NCBI GenBank assembly: GCA_964016985.1
Contig: OZ024827.1
Location: 113,509,953 to 113,573,952, forward strand
DNA length: 64,000 nucleotides
DNA from: Anodontia alba
Taxonomy: Eukaryota > Mollusca > Bivalvia > Lucinida > Lucinidae
Direction of reading: 5' to 3'
Positions 1-11,313 of this stretch are shown here, piece by piece; positions within the stretch are counted from its first letter, which is position 1; each line of letters opens with the position of its first letter. A program made the translations under genes and the position numbers. The notes beneath the pieces were generated by a model. It ran no database searches. It had not been told where the DNA came from and saw only the letters and a program-made list of their open reading frames with translations.

Positions 1-652
1 CCGACGTTGTCCCGCTGTTTGGTGCTGGCTTGTCATCCGAACCTAATGCAAATGCTACAGACTCCTAGCATAGCCTACATTAGCCGTTTGGCTATATATA
101 TATGGGTGGAGTTATGTTTGGTCCGTTTTTTTTTATATTGGAATGAAGGTGTGAGGTAAAAATAGTTTTGTATGCTGTAAACCTCTTCCAACTGTGCATA
201 AAGAATAAAATGTCGAAGAAAAAATGACCATAGCACAGAAAACCGGGTCCGATCCGGTAATTGAGCCCGATCCGGTGTTTGTACGTACCCGTGTCACTCT
301 GGATATTTCTATTTATTTTGTTACACCGAAACCCAAACAAATACTTGCTGATGAAAGAGAAAATGATAATACTTTTTGCAAGTACAGAATGTGAAATTAT
401 ATATTTAATGTGCATCAATTTGGATTTGAATTTATTTGTATTTATTTATTTGTTTATTTAGTAAACATGAACCACTTGTCACGAGAAAACAGGTCTTCAG
501 GGTTTGCATCCAGGTAAGATTGGAACCAGCCTGCTATCCTTTAGCGATTAGCTAGATTCTTGAAATTTAGGAAATAAAAACCAGAGATACAAACCCATAA
601 AATGGTTAAATAGACCTATTACCAGTTGACACTACTGATCCAGAAAGTCGCA
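1..652. other. Non-coding AT-rich stretch
   Basis: I see no convincing gene. Short ORFs on both strands have low-complexity, AT-driven composition and no domain. The 3' untranslated part of the neighbouring minus-strand HEPN exon probably reaches into this stretch, because its stop codon lies at 653-655. Confidence 0.4.
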
Positions 653-1306
653 CTAAATGTTCGTATGATACAAACCTTGATGTTGTAACTGGTAGATTTT
701 GAATTGTTTTTTCAATAAGAATGCCTCTTTGGGGGTAATAGCCTGTTTCTTCCGTCGTTCTAAAGCACCTCTGAAACCCTTGTCTCCAATAGCGCTTTCA
801 ATGTCGTCTACCATTTCTCCTATCTCTTTCCAGTATGCCTCGAAACGCTGATTATCAAGTTTTCCATCCTTGGAGTGGCCACTAGTTTCATTCCGACATA
901 ATCTTATTCTCTCGACATTTGCACCAAGACTTCTGTCTCTAGGATTGTCGTCTGGGGGTGTATTCCAGCCAGTGACAGGGGGCCGTACAGCACTTATATT
1001 TCTGATTAATGTATACAGCAGAGATATATCGAACTGATCTACAGTTCCTGTATATCTGTTTTGAGGGTCTGGAAATATCAACGCCCGCTGTTCTTGCTTC
1101 AGTTGTTTCAAATTGGTCAACATCCATTTTTTAGCTTTTATTGCCTGATATATATTGTGGTAGCCAGTCGGTACTTGGCTTAGCAAGACTTCTCGCAATG
1201 CATCTGCGCACACACTCACCAAAGCGTTACAGAGCCGTGCATAATTAATGTGATCCTGTGTGATTGGAAATTGCTCCTTGTCACTGTCATCATCCTCGCT
1301 TCTCAT
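653..1306 (-). CDS. DZIP3-like HEPN domain protein, terminal exon (partial gene)
   Basis: The 217-residue ORF looks like the DZIP3-like HEPN domain, an all-helical family greatly expanded in bivalves and related to the N-terminal region of the E3 ligase DZIP3. Seen: an acidic start (residues 4-11), a conserved-looking NYARLCNAL helix (21-29), LLYTLIRNI (96-104), GW at 113-114, and the core GANVERIRLCRNE (128-140). R138 and H144 form an RX5H motif of the kind that gives many HEPN proteins RNase activity. A basic, amphipathic C-terminal helix follows. The first ATG is at 1306, but the frame stays open to about 1321, where a TTTCAG-type splice acceptor lies on the minus strand. This is therefore probably the last coding exon of a spliced gene whose upstream exons are outside or not recognised. 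A weak candidate donor lies near 1413. It could also be a retained gene fragment. Function (RNA binding or cleavage, innate defence) is inferred from the family only. Confidence 0.72.
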   Translation of the reverse strand: MRSEDDDSDKEQFPITQDHINYARLCNALVSVCADALREVLLSQVPTGYHNIYQAIKAKKWMLTNLKQLKQEQRALIFPDPQNRYTGTVDQFDISLLYTLIRNISAVRPPVTGWNTPPDDNPRDRSLGANVERIRLCRNETSGHSKDGKLDNQRFEAYWKEIGEMVDDIESAIGDKGFRGALERRKKQAITPKEAFLLKKQFKIYQLQHQGLYHTNI

Positions 1307-1615
1307 TTCTTCTAATGGTTTCTGAAATATGTCAAGTTTGTTGATATAAAATTGTGAAAATTGTTTACATAAATAAATGCATTTTGTTAAGCAGAAAATA
1401 CAGCACTGACCTCATCAGCAAATGGGTTGCTCCACTCTCAGTTTTAGTGTATTAACTAGAGCTGGTGTTTGTAAAACACTATGCCCCCAACTGCCTGACT
1501 CTAACACTGCTTGACTCCAACACTGCTTGCCCATGACGGTAACAACAGTACAAATATATGAGATTTCATTGTTATTTTATCAAAGGGAAATAACTCTTAA
1601 ATAGGAGATAAGAAA

Positions 1616-3082
1616 ACAAGAGGCCCACGGGCCACGGTTCGCTCACCTGAGTGACATAGCCACTGCAGACATGCAGATGTTCCCAATAATATATGCAAAG
1701 ATTTAGCCATAAGGCATCCTCGGTTTTGGAGAATAAGATTTTTAAATGTTTTTCCCATACAAATGCATAGGGAAGCAAACTTGTACGACCATTATTTTAG
1801 CAACTTTGGTAGACCCCTGTCCCCTATAATTTAAGCAGATTCAGCCCCAAGGCGTCCTCGGTTCCGGAGGAGAAGATTTTTAAAGGTTTTTACCATATAT
1901 GGACATGGCGGCCATCTTGGTCAATGAACCGCGACCATTTTAGCAATCTTTCATTCCCCCAACCTAAGGAGGCTCCATATGAAATTTGTGCGAAATTGGC
2001 CCAGAGGCTCCAGAAAAGAAGTTTGAAATTCTGAATATTTTTCCCATACAAATGCATTAGGAAGCAAAATTGACCTCATGGTAAAAAGGTCAAATGTCAA
2101 TGTACAACCATTATTTTAGCAACTTTGGTAGACGATGTATGTAAAGATTCAGCCACAAGGCATCCTCGGTTTTGGAGAACAAGATTTTTAAAGGTTTTTC
2201 CCATACAAATGCATAGGGAAGCAAACTTGACCTTGCCGTAAAAAAATCAAATGTCAATATACAACATTTATTTTAGCAACTTTGGTAGACCTCCCATCCC
2301 CAATGACTTACACAAAGATTCAGCCCCAAGTTATCCTCGGTTCTGAAGAAGATTTTTAAAGGTTATTACCATATATGGGCATGGCGGCCATCTTGGTCAA
2401 CTAACCGCGACCATTTTAGCAATCTTTCATTCCCCCAACCTAAGGAGGCTCGTTATGAAATTTGAGCAAAATTGGCCCAGAGGCTCCAGAGAAGAAGTTT
2501 GAAATTCTGAACATTTTTCCCATACAAATGCATAAGGAAGCAAAATTGACCTTACCATAAAAAGGTCAAATGTCAATGTACGGCCATTATTTTAGCAACT
2601 TTGGTAGACCTCCAGTTTCTGATGATATATGTAAAGGTTCAGCCATAAGGCATGCTCGGTTTTGGAGAACAAGATGTTTAAAGGTTTTTCCCATACAATT
2701 GCATAGGGAAGCAAACTTGACCTTGCCGTAAAAAAGTCAAATGTCAATATACGATATTTATTTTAGCAATTTTGGTAGACCTCCCGTCCCCGATGACTTA
2801 TGCAAAGATTCAGCCCCAAGGCATCCTCTGTTCTGGAGAAGAAGATTTTTAAAGGTCTTTACCATATATGGGCATGGCGGCCACCTTGGTCAATGGACCG
2901 CGACCATTTTAGCAATTTTTTGTTCCCCCAACCTAAAGAGGCTCCATATGAAATTTGAGCAAAATTGGCTCAGGGGCTTCAGAGGAGAAGTCGTTTGAAA
3001 ATGTTAACGGACGGACGCACGGACGGACGACGGACGAAAAGTGATCACAATAGCTCATCCTGAGCATAGCTCAGGTGAGCTA
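1616..3082 (+). mobile_element. Family A modular repeat, copy A1 (Helitron-like, non-autonomous)
   Basis: The 5' end reads ACAAGAGGCCCACGGGCC, a small hairpin, followed by GCTCACCTGAG (about 1641-1651). The core alternates two related blocks, one with CATACAAATGCATAGGGAAG and one with CATGGCGGCCATCTTGG, giving steps of about 155 and 300 bp. A purine-rich ACGGACGG tract (3006-3037) precedes the 3' hairpin CTCATCCTGAGC..GCTCAGGTGAG (about 3054-3079). The left arm of that hairpin repeats the 5' motif. No ORF in it looks genuine. Other copies are at 9726, 15888, 18280 and 46278. Confidence 0.8.
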
Positions 3083-3086
3083 AAAA

Positions 3087-3884
3087 TACGGGTCACCTAT
3101 TTTTTCATGAGGAATCAAAATATGAAATTTCAAAACATTAGCATACATGGTTCTAAGCATATGCTAAACACAATAAAGCAACTACATTAAATGGCCAGAA
3201 ATTGCGAAGGGCCATAACTCCAACATTTCATTTAATTGGTTCAAAATTTAATCAGGTGATCTCCTCCTCAATCCCAATCAGTATACTAAATATCATTGCT
3301 CTGGCCTAAATACTTTTTGAGATATCTTGCTGACAAGGTCAACATGCCTAGAACTACAAAGGGCAATAACTACATCTATTTTTTATGGAATTCCCTAAAA
3401 AGCAAATCAGGTAATCTCCACATCATCCCCAATCAGCATATTATACTTCAAGACCTTGGCTTAAGTACTTTTCGAGACATCTTGCTGACAAGGTCAAAAT
3501 GCGCAGAACCGCAAAGGGCCGTAACTTTATCAATATTTTTACGGAATTCTCTCAAAATATAATCAGGTAATTTACACATCATTCCCACTCACTATATCGA
3601 ATTTCAAGAACCCAGCTTATAATACATTTCAAGATACCTTGCTCACAAGATTTAATTCTGATTTTTTTCAAAGGGGCATAACTCTAAACAAACATGCTGG
3701 ACAAGGTAAAAAATACGGGTCAGCTATTTTTTCATTGGGAACTCAAATATAAAATTTCAAAACCCTAGCATGCAGGGTTCTTAAGATATGGCATGCACAA
3801 AAAAGCTTGACGAACGGACAAACAGACAAATGGACAAAGGCAAAATAATATGCCCCATCAATTTCATTCGAACCAGGGGGGCAT
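3087..3884 (+). repeat. Family K modular repeat with ATGCCCC...GGGGCAT 3' hairpin, first copy
   Basis: The core has about three degenerate units of ~150 bp (about 3190-3650), each with AAGGGCCATAACT-like, AATCAGG, and GAGATATCTTGCTGACAAGG-like segments. A joining block with TACGGGTCAGCTATTTTTTC recurs at 3087, 3716, 4655 and 13080. It ends in a GACGAACGGACAAACAGAC tract and a hairpin at 3850-3884 with arms ATGCCCC and GGGGCAT. I cannot place its 5' end because family A copy A1 abuts it. Confidence 0.6.
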
Positions 3885-4837
3885 AATCAGGCATCTACTC
3901 ATCGCTACCAATCTATTCTTCAAATTTCAAGGCCCCAGCTTCAATAGTTTTTAGATATTTTGCTGACAAGGCAAACATGCCCAAATTTACAAAGGGCCAT
4001 TACTTACGAAATATTTTTCAGAATTTACACAAAAGTTAATCAGGTCATCTACTCATCATTACTAATTAATTCATCAAGTTTCAAGTCTCTAGCTCTAACA
4101 GTTTTTGAGATATTTTGCTGACAAGATAAAAATGCCCAAAATTACAAAGGGCCATAACTCAATAATTATTTTTCAAAAAATTTCTTCAAAAGTTAATCAG
4201 GTTGTCTACTCATCACTACCAGTCTATTCATCAAGTTTCAAGCCTCTAGCTCCAACGACTTTTGAGATATTGTGCTGACAAGGTAAAAATGCCCAAAAAT
4301 TCAAAGGGCCATAACTCATGAAGTATTTTTCAGAATTTCTTCAAAAGTTATTCAGGTCATCTACTCATCACTACAAATCCATTTACTAAGTTTCAAGGCT
4401 ATAGCTCAAACTGTTTTTGAGATATTTTGCTGACAAGGTATAAATGCCCAAAATTACAAAGGGCCATAACTCAAGAAGTATTTTTCCAAATTTCTTCAAA
4501 AGCTAATCAGGTTGTCTACTCATCACTACCAGTCTATTCATCATGTTTCAAGGCTCTAGCTTCAATAGTTTTTGAGACATTTTGCTGACAAGATTGCAAC
4601 CGTATTTTTCAAAGGGCCATAACTCAGAAAAGAGGCATAATCCTGTCAAGAAAAAAAATACGTGTCAGCTATTTTTTTCATGAGCAATCCACATAAGAAA
4701 TTTATAACAGTAGTATTCACGGTTCTAAAGTTATGCTATGCATCAAAAAGCGTGACGGATAGACGGACGGAAGGACGGATGGACGAACAACCCAGAAGCA
4801 AAATGCCCCTCCAACTTTTTTGAGTTTGGGGGCATAA
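3885..4837 (+). repeat. Family K modular repeat, second block with 3' hairpin
   Basis: About five tandem units of ~150 bp lie at 3890-4640. Each contains CATCACTACC, AAGTTTCAAGGCTCTAGCT, GAGATATTTTGCTGACAAGGT and AAAGGGCCATAACTC variants. After the joining block (about 4655-4750), a tract of GACGGACGG-like tetramers (4754-4787) precedes a hairpin at 4803-4835 with arms ATGCCCC(T)CCAAC and GTTTGG(G)GGGCAT. The plan is the same as in family A but the sequence differs. Confidence 0.65.
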
Positions 4838-5534
4838 TCATAGCAACCTCAATGGCACATGAATTGGCTCTCAGTCTTAGTGGCTTAATCACAGCAACCA
4901 CACTGTCTCTTTGGACAATCTTTTGAATAGTGTCCGTCACAGAATTCCGCTGTACTTAAAACTATATTTTCATTTCAAATTAAAGCTAGTAAAGGTCATC
5001 GTAAACCTTTTACGAAGACCAATGACACATACATTTTTTATGCAGTTGTGACAATGTTTCCTTAAAAGATGGCGTTAGGGCAGTAAAGTAAATGAATGAA
5101 CTCAGGAATACAATGTTACGACACAGGTCAGACTGACTATGGTTTTATTTAGTAAATGAGATGTTCTTTTTTATACGGTCTTATGTCATTTTCTATCCGC
5201 AAGTATAATTATTGCATAATTTAGGTGTCACTCAATAAATTATATTTAAAACACATGGTATGTATGGACATTGCAGAAATTATGCCCTTCAAGGTTATAA
5301 TCTTACTACATATACATGCACCAGAATTGTTTCTACAGATGGCAACCAGACTATACACAGGGTATCCAGAGAACTCTTATGAAAATCATTTCGGTGAAGT
5401 GCATTCTTATTTTATTGTAAATAAATTGTGAGTTTTCGGCGCATATTCCGAGATGGCAGAAAATTATTAATTGCAGTGTTTAAATATTGTGCGCAGTTTG
5501 ATCCGATTCTGCATATGTTATCTGGGTTATTTCA
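4838..5534. other. Non-coding AT-rich stretch
   Basis: I see no recognisable gene or repeat family. A 68-residue ORF at 5225-5431 has no domain and is probably chance. Confidence 0.35.
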
Positions 5535-5917
5535 GGAATACCGAAGAAGCTGCACTGAGGCCGTGCAGTGTGGTCAGAGGTTTCCCAGTTTGCGCGGGTT
5601 GTAGCTGCTGTTAAATGTTGAGCAGGCTGCGCCAGTTATGTGCAGTCTTATCGTGTAGCTTACGTCACCGGGGCGTCCAACTGATCTTGGCTTACAGTTG
5701 GGCAAGGCTTGCTATCCTTGTGGCAGGTTGGGGTACAGGGGGAATGTTTTTATTTCTTCTGTTTCTTTACTTTCATTCCTGTTCTTCTTTCTTCCCTGTC
5801 TCTCTCTTAAATCTCCTCTACTGTCTCTTCTATCTCTTTTCTCCCTTTCTTTGGGAGACGACACAAAATGACCCACAAGGGTTGGTGTGTCGTTAAAACC
5901 CAACACAATCAAACAAT
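5535..5917 (+). repeat. Possible SINE-like element
   Basis: A locally GC-richer segment ends in a pyrimidine-rich stretch followed by GTCGTTAAAACCCAACACAA and TCAAACAA (about 5886-5917). This 3' end resembles the 3' end of the tRNA-derived SINEs elsewhere in the window, whose sense strand ends CGTAAAACCTCAACACAAAC. I could not find a clean A/B box pair or target-site duplication, so the 5' limit is a guess. Confidence 0.35.
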
Positions 5918-5993
5918 CTATTAGTTTGACGCAACTGTAGTTTGGTCTGAATATCAAACAGTTGCGGATCGAACTAGCCAATTTAAGACATGG

Positions 5994-5994
<1 letters not shown>

Positions 5995-6080
<86 letters not shown>
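5995..6080. repeat. (TA)n microsatellite
   Basis: An essentially perfect AT dinucleotide run of about 85 bp. It encodes the (IY)n string of a spurious minus-strand ORF. Confidence 0.97.
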
Positions 6081-6082
<2 letters not shown>

Positions 6083-7009
6083 TGAGGACGTATGCATCTA
6101 CAGTTCCTGTAATCAATATAATTTAAGTAACAACAATTTCAGATTGTCTCAGTAATAATTGGGGTAATTTTGGGGGAATGTCATAGCCCTGTGTGTTATC
6201 CAAGCATTGTTAAAGAATTATTCACTTCTGTTTTCATAGACTTTTGTGTTTTTCTCTATGTAGAAATAATTTAGAACATTATGTTTAATATTATGATTTG
6301 TCATTTAAAATGAAATTTACATATGACCTTGGGAGGGAGACATTGCGGAAAGTTAGCGGATGCTAACTGTTGACGGCACAGATGATGACATTAGGGAAGT
6401 AGGTCACGGATGAGGCAAGTCGGCGTCAGTGATAGATTATTCATAACATCTGTGATTCTGCCATGAAGTCAATGACGTCACTACTCAGTCACATGCATCA
6501 TCATTGTAGAACAATAGTATAGCCTCATAATTGCACACTTCATCTTGTGTTACTGCAGAATGTATAGTTAGTGTGTTTAATGTTTTGTTCTAGGTTACGG
6601 CCCTTTCATCACTGTTCCCATGATGAAGCCCATAAGTATTAAGTGAGGTTACTACAGGAATGATAATCCTGGCTTTACCCACTGACAAGTCAGCCAGAAT
6701 CAGTACATCAATTAACTAAACTAGAGGGTCAATGGTCCTAAATTGCTCACATAAGTTCTGAGTGTTTTTTTTTTTTTTTTAAATGAATTTGAAGGTTATT
6801 ATAGAAGACTATCTCAAAGACCTGTAATATGCTTAATGGAAGCCAGCCTCAGGTAATGGGGCTTTATATCCCTCCTCAGGATCATGAACCCAGAAATCTG
6901 TACCATAGATTTAATTGTTGATTATGTTAAACTCTGTTTTAAGGTCGAAGGTCAAGGAGTGACCTTGACCTTTGTTACTCACTTACTCATTTAGTTGATT
7001 GCAAATACA
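6081..7009. other. Non-coding spacer with a fragment of a dispersed repeat
   Basis: No gene is recognised. The 6930-7000 part (AAGGTCAAGGAGTGACCTTGACC, then CACTTACTCATTTAGTTG) is a diverged relative of 12550-12620. It contains a short inverted repeat, GGTCAAGG/CCTTGACC. Confidence 0.4.
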
Positions 7010-9145
7010 ACAAGAGCACCGCATGCGGGTGCCAACGCTCGGCTGCAGTTTCTTTTAGAAATATATAGGGCATGTTTGACATTTTTCAACAAAAATTCTA
7101 AGTCAAAAAAGGGGCATAACTGTGCCAAAATATTTTGTGGGTTACCTCCCCTATTGGTATGAGTTCCCCTTTTCATAATGAACAACTAGTTCGAGTTTCA
7201 AGTAAATATCTTCAGTAATGACAGAGATATTACACAAGAATTCCGTGGAAGGCGTCATCGCACCTGATGGGGCAAAAGTCAAAGCAGCCACACTCAAAAC
7301 ATGGTTATTAAATAAGTTTATTTCATTCTTAGCAGTGCTTAGTTGGAAAACTGGGTTGCAAAAAATGTAGACAAAATGCCTAGTGGGGCACATATATTCC
7401 AGGCCAGTGCCATTCCCTCTAATGGCTATCGGAACGTCGACGTAAAATGTGTAAAAGTCACTGGAATGTGAAATATAGGTCAAGGTCACGGGTCAAGGTA
7501 CCTGCTAATTCAGTACATCAAGAAGCACTATGCAAGGTATGGTGATTGTAGGCCTTATAGTTGAGGAGTTATCAAACATCAACGTAAAATGTGTCAAATA
7601 TAGGTCAAGGTCACCGGGTCAACGTACCTGCCAATCCAGTGCAATGAGGTGAAGCACTATGCAAGGTTTAGTGGTTGTAGGTCTTATATTTGAGGAGATA
7701 CCAAACATCAACGTAAAATGTGTCAAAGTCACTGGAGTGCAAAATATAGGTCAAGGTTAGGAGGTCAAGGTACCTGCCAAGTCAGTACATCGAGAAGTAC
7801 TACTATATAAGGTTTGGTGGTTGAAGGCCTTACAGTTGAAGACATATGGAAGGGCGACGTAAAAGGTGTAAAAGTCGACGTAGCATGAAATATAGGTCAA
7901 GGTCGCCCAGTCAAGGTACCTGCGGAGTCCGTACATTGAGCAGCAGCACTATGCAAGGTTTGATGGTTGTAGGCCTTATAGTTGAGGAGATATTGAACGT
8001 CGACGTAAAATGTGTAAAATGCACTGGAACGCAAAATATAGGTCAAGGTCACCGGGTCAAGATATCTGCCGAGTCAGTACATCTAGGAGAAGCACTATGC
8101 CAGGTTTTGTGGCTAGAGGTCTTACACTTGAGGATATCTGGAACGTTGACGTAAATTATGTCAGTCAATGCAGCCAAAATATAGGTCAAGGTCACCAGGT
8201 CAAGGTATCTGCTGAGTCAGTACAGTGAGGAGAAGCACTTTGCAAGGTTTGATGGTTGTAGGTGTTACAGTTGAGGAGATATCAAACGTCGATGCAAAAT
8301 GTGTCAAAGTCACTGGAGCGCAAAATATAGGTCAAGGTCACTGTGTCAAGGTACCTGCTGAGTCAGTACATCTAGAAGCACTATGTCAGATTTGGTGCCT
8401 AGAAGTCTTACACTTGAGGAAATCTGAAACGTTGACGTAATTATGTCAGTCACTGAAGCCAAAATATAGGTCAAGGTCACCAGGTCAAGGTATCTGCCGA
8501 GTCAGTACATTGAGAAGCATTTTGCAAGGTTTGATGGTTGTAGGCCTTATAGTTGAGGTATTTTGGAACGTCGACGCAAAAAAGTGTCAAAGTCACTGGA
8601 GCGCAAAATATAGGTCAAGGACACCGGGTCAAGGTACCTGCCGAGTCAATACATCTAGGAGAAGCACTGTGCAAGGCTTGGTAGTTGTACACCTTATAGT
8701 TGAGAAGATCTTGAACGTCAACCTAAATTATGTCAAAGTCCATGGAGCACAAAATGTAGGTCAAGGTCACTGGGTCAATGTACCTGCCAAGTCAGGAGGT
8801 CAGGGAGATGTGCCATGCAAGGTATGATGGTTGTTGTAGAATTGTAGTTGATTAGAATACTAACTTTGATGTAAATGTCGAACTTCGACACAACAGAACT
8901 GTTAACACAGACAGACGGATGGACGAACAGACAGACGAATGGAAAAGCGGGCATCTATGTTGCAAAGTCAGGAGGTCAGGGAGATGTTTCATGCAAGGTT
9001 TGATTGATGGTTGTTTAGTCTTGTAGTTGATTAGAATACTAACTTTGACATAAATGTCGAACTTCGACATAAATGTTGACAGACGGACGGACAGACGGAA
9101 AAGCGGACGCCTATATCGCACCCTGCTACAAGCAGGTGAGATAAA
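7010..9145 (+). mobile_element. Family E modular repeat (Helitron-like, non-autonomous)
   Basis: It begins ACAAGAGCACCGCATGCGGGTGC, where GCACC/GGGTGC can fold. The 5' block includes AAAGGGGCATAACTG (about 7108-7122). A tandem core follows, then two tails rich in GACGGACGG-like tetramers (8905-8948 and 9077-9110). It ends in TCGCACCCTGCT..AGCAGGTGAGA followed by TAAAAA (about 9115-9146), a terminal hairpin. The 5' arm match is weaker here than in families A, B, C, D and H. Confidence 0.6.
7436..8880 (+). repeat. Tandem array of ~140-bp units inside family E
   Basis: About ten units each carry AACGTCGACGTAAAATGTGT, GTCACTGGAGCGCAAAATAT, AGGTCAAGGTCACCGGGTCA and GCACTATGCAAGG-like segments. 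Unit starts (the CGTAAAATG motif) fall near 7441, 7582, 7710, 7857, 8003 and 8149, then continue with more divergence. Several overlapping ORFs of 70-105 residues (7846-8827) are periodic read-through of this satellite and are not genes. Confidence 0.88.
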
Positions 9146-9264
9146 AATGTCCAAGTTTTTGCACGACCACGACGAAGCAGATGACGCCAGAGCTATGACA
9201 ATACCTCGTCGTTTTCTTCAAAAACAGCCAAGCTAAAAATAAAGTTCACAGGCAACAAAAGTTT

Positions 9265-9480
9265 CCAAACAAGTGGTCCATGGGCTTGCTCACTTGCGTG
9301 ACACAGCTACTGCAGATATGTAGATGTTATGCAACAGTTTTCCAATCCTATCACTTTAACTAATGAAAGGATCACCATTTAAGCAGTTCTTAGTTTTGAA
9401 GAAGAATATATGGGCATGAAAGTCAATGGAGTGTGATTATTTTGAACAAACTCTGAATCACATTTTAACAGTAGGATCAA
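9265..9480 (+). repeat. Degenerate 5' fragment of family A
   Basis: CCATGGGCTTGCTCACTTGCGTGACACAGC and the following ATGTTATGCAAC, GCAGTTCTTAGTTTTGAAGA and AATATATGGGC segments match the 5' block of copies at 15888 and 46278. The stretch 9481-9660 that follows is unassigned and non-repetitive within the window. Confidence 0.55.
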
Positions 9481-9949
9481 ACCTCGCTTGGGGAAGAGAG
9501 AGCTGATCTTAGTGTTTTTTGTACGTTTGTTCGGTTTGTGCTTGTTTAGATTTGTTGGTTTCTCTTCCTCTTGAGGTCTGGGAAGGGTTGCGGTTTGTGA
9601 TTGTGGCACTCCCTGGACTTTTCTCTTACCTTTTTTGGTGGAAATTGGCTCAGTGGTTTCTGAAGAAATGTTTAACAATATCACAATTTTAACAGCACAG
9701 GGGCAGGGAAACATATTAAACGTCAACAAGAGGCCCACAGGCCATAACTCGCTGACCTGAGTGAAACCGCCACTGTAGATATGCAGATTTCCAATACTGT
9801 CAAATATTGACACTTGTGACAAAGCAATGGCTTAAACAGTTTTTGAGATATCTTACTTACAAGGTTAAAATGCTGAAATTTTCAAAACGCTGTAAGTACA
9901 AAAAGTTCAGATATGTTTCAGAAGTCATTTGATTCATCTACTTATCCAG

Positions 9950-10660
9950 TCCTTTTTTAAAGGTTTTTTTTTTTTTTCTATTTTTAGCTCTGGCAACCAT
10001 TTTGTTCAGCAGAGCAGAACCATTTTAGCAATTCTGGCAAAGGGGCATAAGAGGAACACTGATGTGAGATTATTTTGAAATCTTATCACTGGCCACGGAG
10101 ATGTCGTTTAAAGGTGTTTTTTTTTCTATTTTTAGCTCTGGTGACCATTTTGTTCAGCAGAGCAGAACCATTTTGGCAATTTGGTAAAAGGGGATAAGAG
10201 GAACATTTCTGTGAAATCATTTTGAAATCAGGCCACTGGCCATGGAGATGTTATTTAAAGGGGGTGTGTTTTTTTTTTTTGTTTTTTTTTTTTCGTGTTT
10301 TTTTTTTTTTTTTATATGTATATATTTAGCTCTGGCGGCCATTTTGTTCAGCCCAGTGGATTTTTTAAGTAATTTTGGTAAAGGGCCATAAGAGGAATAT
10401 TTCTGTGAAATTACTCTGAAATCAGGACATTGGCTGCGGAGATGTCTTTTAAAGCTTTTTTTTCTTCTATTTTTAGCTCTGGCCGCCATTTTGTTCAGCC
10501 AAGAAAAAACATTTTAGCAATTTTGGTAGAGGGCCATTGGAGAAACACTTCTGTGCAAGTATTTTGTAATTAGGACACTGGCCAAGGACAAGATGTTGTT
10601 TGGAGATTTTCTATTTTATAGCTCTGCCGGCCATCTTGTTCAGTGGAGTGGAACCATTGC
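9950..10660 (+). repeat. T-rich ~165-bp tandem units in copy A2
   Basis: Five units each carry TTTAGCTCTGG.GGCCATTTT, GTTCAGC..AG, ATTTTAGCAATTTTGGTAAA, GGGCATAAGAGGAACA and a GGAGATGTC segment, joined by long T runs (notably 10268-10311). The module resembles the family A block containing GGCGGCCATCTTGG. Confidence 0.75.
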
Positions 10661-10980
10661 AGCCTTCTTGGATTTCCGCTTGACACAATTTTAGCTCGTT
10701 ATGATCCACAAGTGACCCTGTTGCTACAGAGCAAGTTTCGGCTCAAGGCAACCAAAGGTTTGGAAAGAGATGTCGAAAACTGATTTTCAAGATGGCAGCG
10801 GTGGCGGCCATCTTGGATTTCCTATCAGTTCATTTAGCTAATTTGTGTCTACTAAGTGCCCTAATGCTCCTCATCGAGTTTCAATTCAACTGGATTATAG
10901 AGGAGATGTCCAAAACATCAATTCTCAACACTTTTCTATATAAATGTACAGGGCCCATACAAATGCATAGGGAAGCAAAT

Positions 10981-11313
10981 TTGACCTTGCCGTTTGTTTG
11001 TTTGTGTTAAGGTTTTACGGCCCAGGCAACCCAATGGGGTCATGTGGAGCGCTGTCAGTATACCTAACCACACATTTATTGGGCAGGCTTAGTCCTCTAA
11101 GCGGTTAACCAGTACTGTGCACATTCTTTCGCCAGGAACTGACAACTGCCCTTCTTGAATCAGCGGAAGGGAGAGAATGACCATAGAAATTATTTCATGA
11201 TCAATCTCCATGAAAGAATGTTGCCAACTTCGGCGGAGGTTGAACCCGTGACCTCCTGGTCTCCAGTCGGATGTGCATTCAGCTGTGCCACTGAGGCTGG
11301 CTTGACCTTGCCG
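10981..11313 (-). mobile_element. tRNA-derived SINE in copy A2, with 12-bp TSD
   Basis: SINE body 10993-11301 on the minus strand. It is flanked by TTGACCTTGCCG at 10981-10992 and 11302-11313, a perfect 12-bp target-site duplication that interrupts a family A block. The sense-strand head is tRNA-like, but the A box is degraded compared with other copies. The tail ends in a (GTTT)-type repeat when read on the plus strand. Confidence 0.9.

Noticed and set aside
5712..6116. 134-residue minus-strand ORF with a long (IY)n run
   Set aside because: It is mostly the (TA)n microsatellite.
7846..8827. Overlapping ORFs of 70-105 residues with recurring GLMVVGLIVEEI and QNIGQGH strings
   Set aside because: They are read-through of the ~140-bp family E satellite; the strings recur with the unit and shift frame.
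9379..9822. 147-residue minus-strand ORF with a basic, proline-rich middle
   Set aside because: Both ends lie in family A fragments and the middle lacks any recognisable domain; judged chance.
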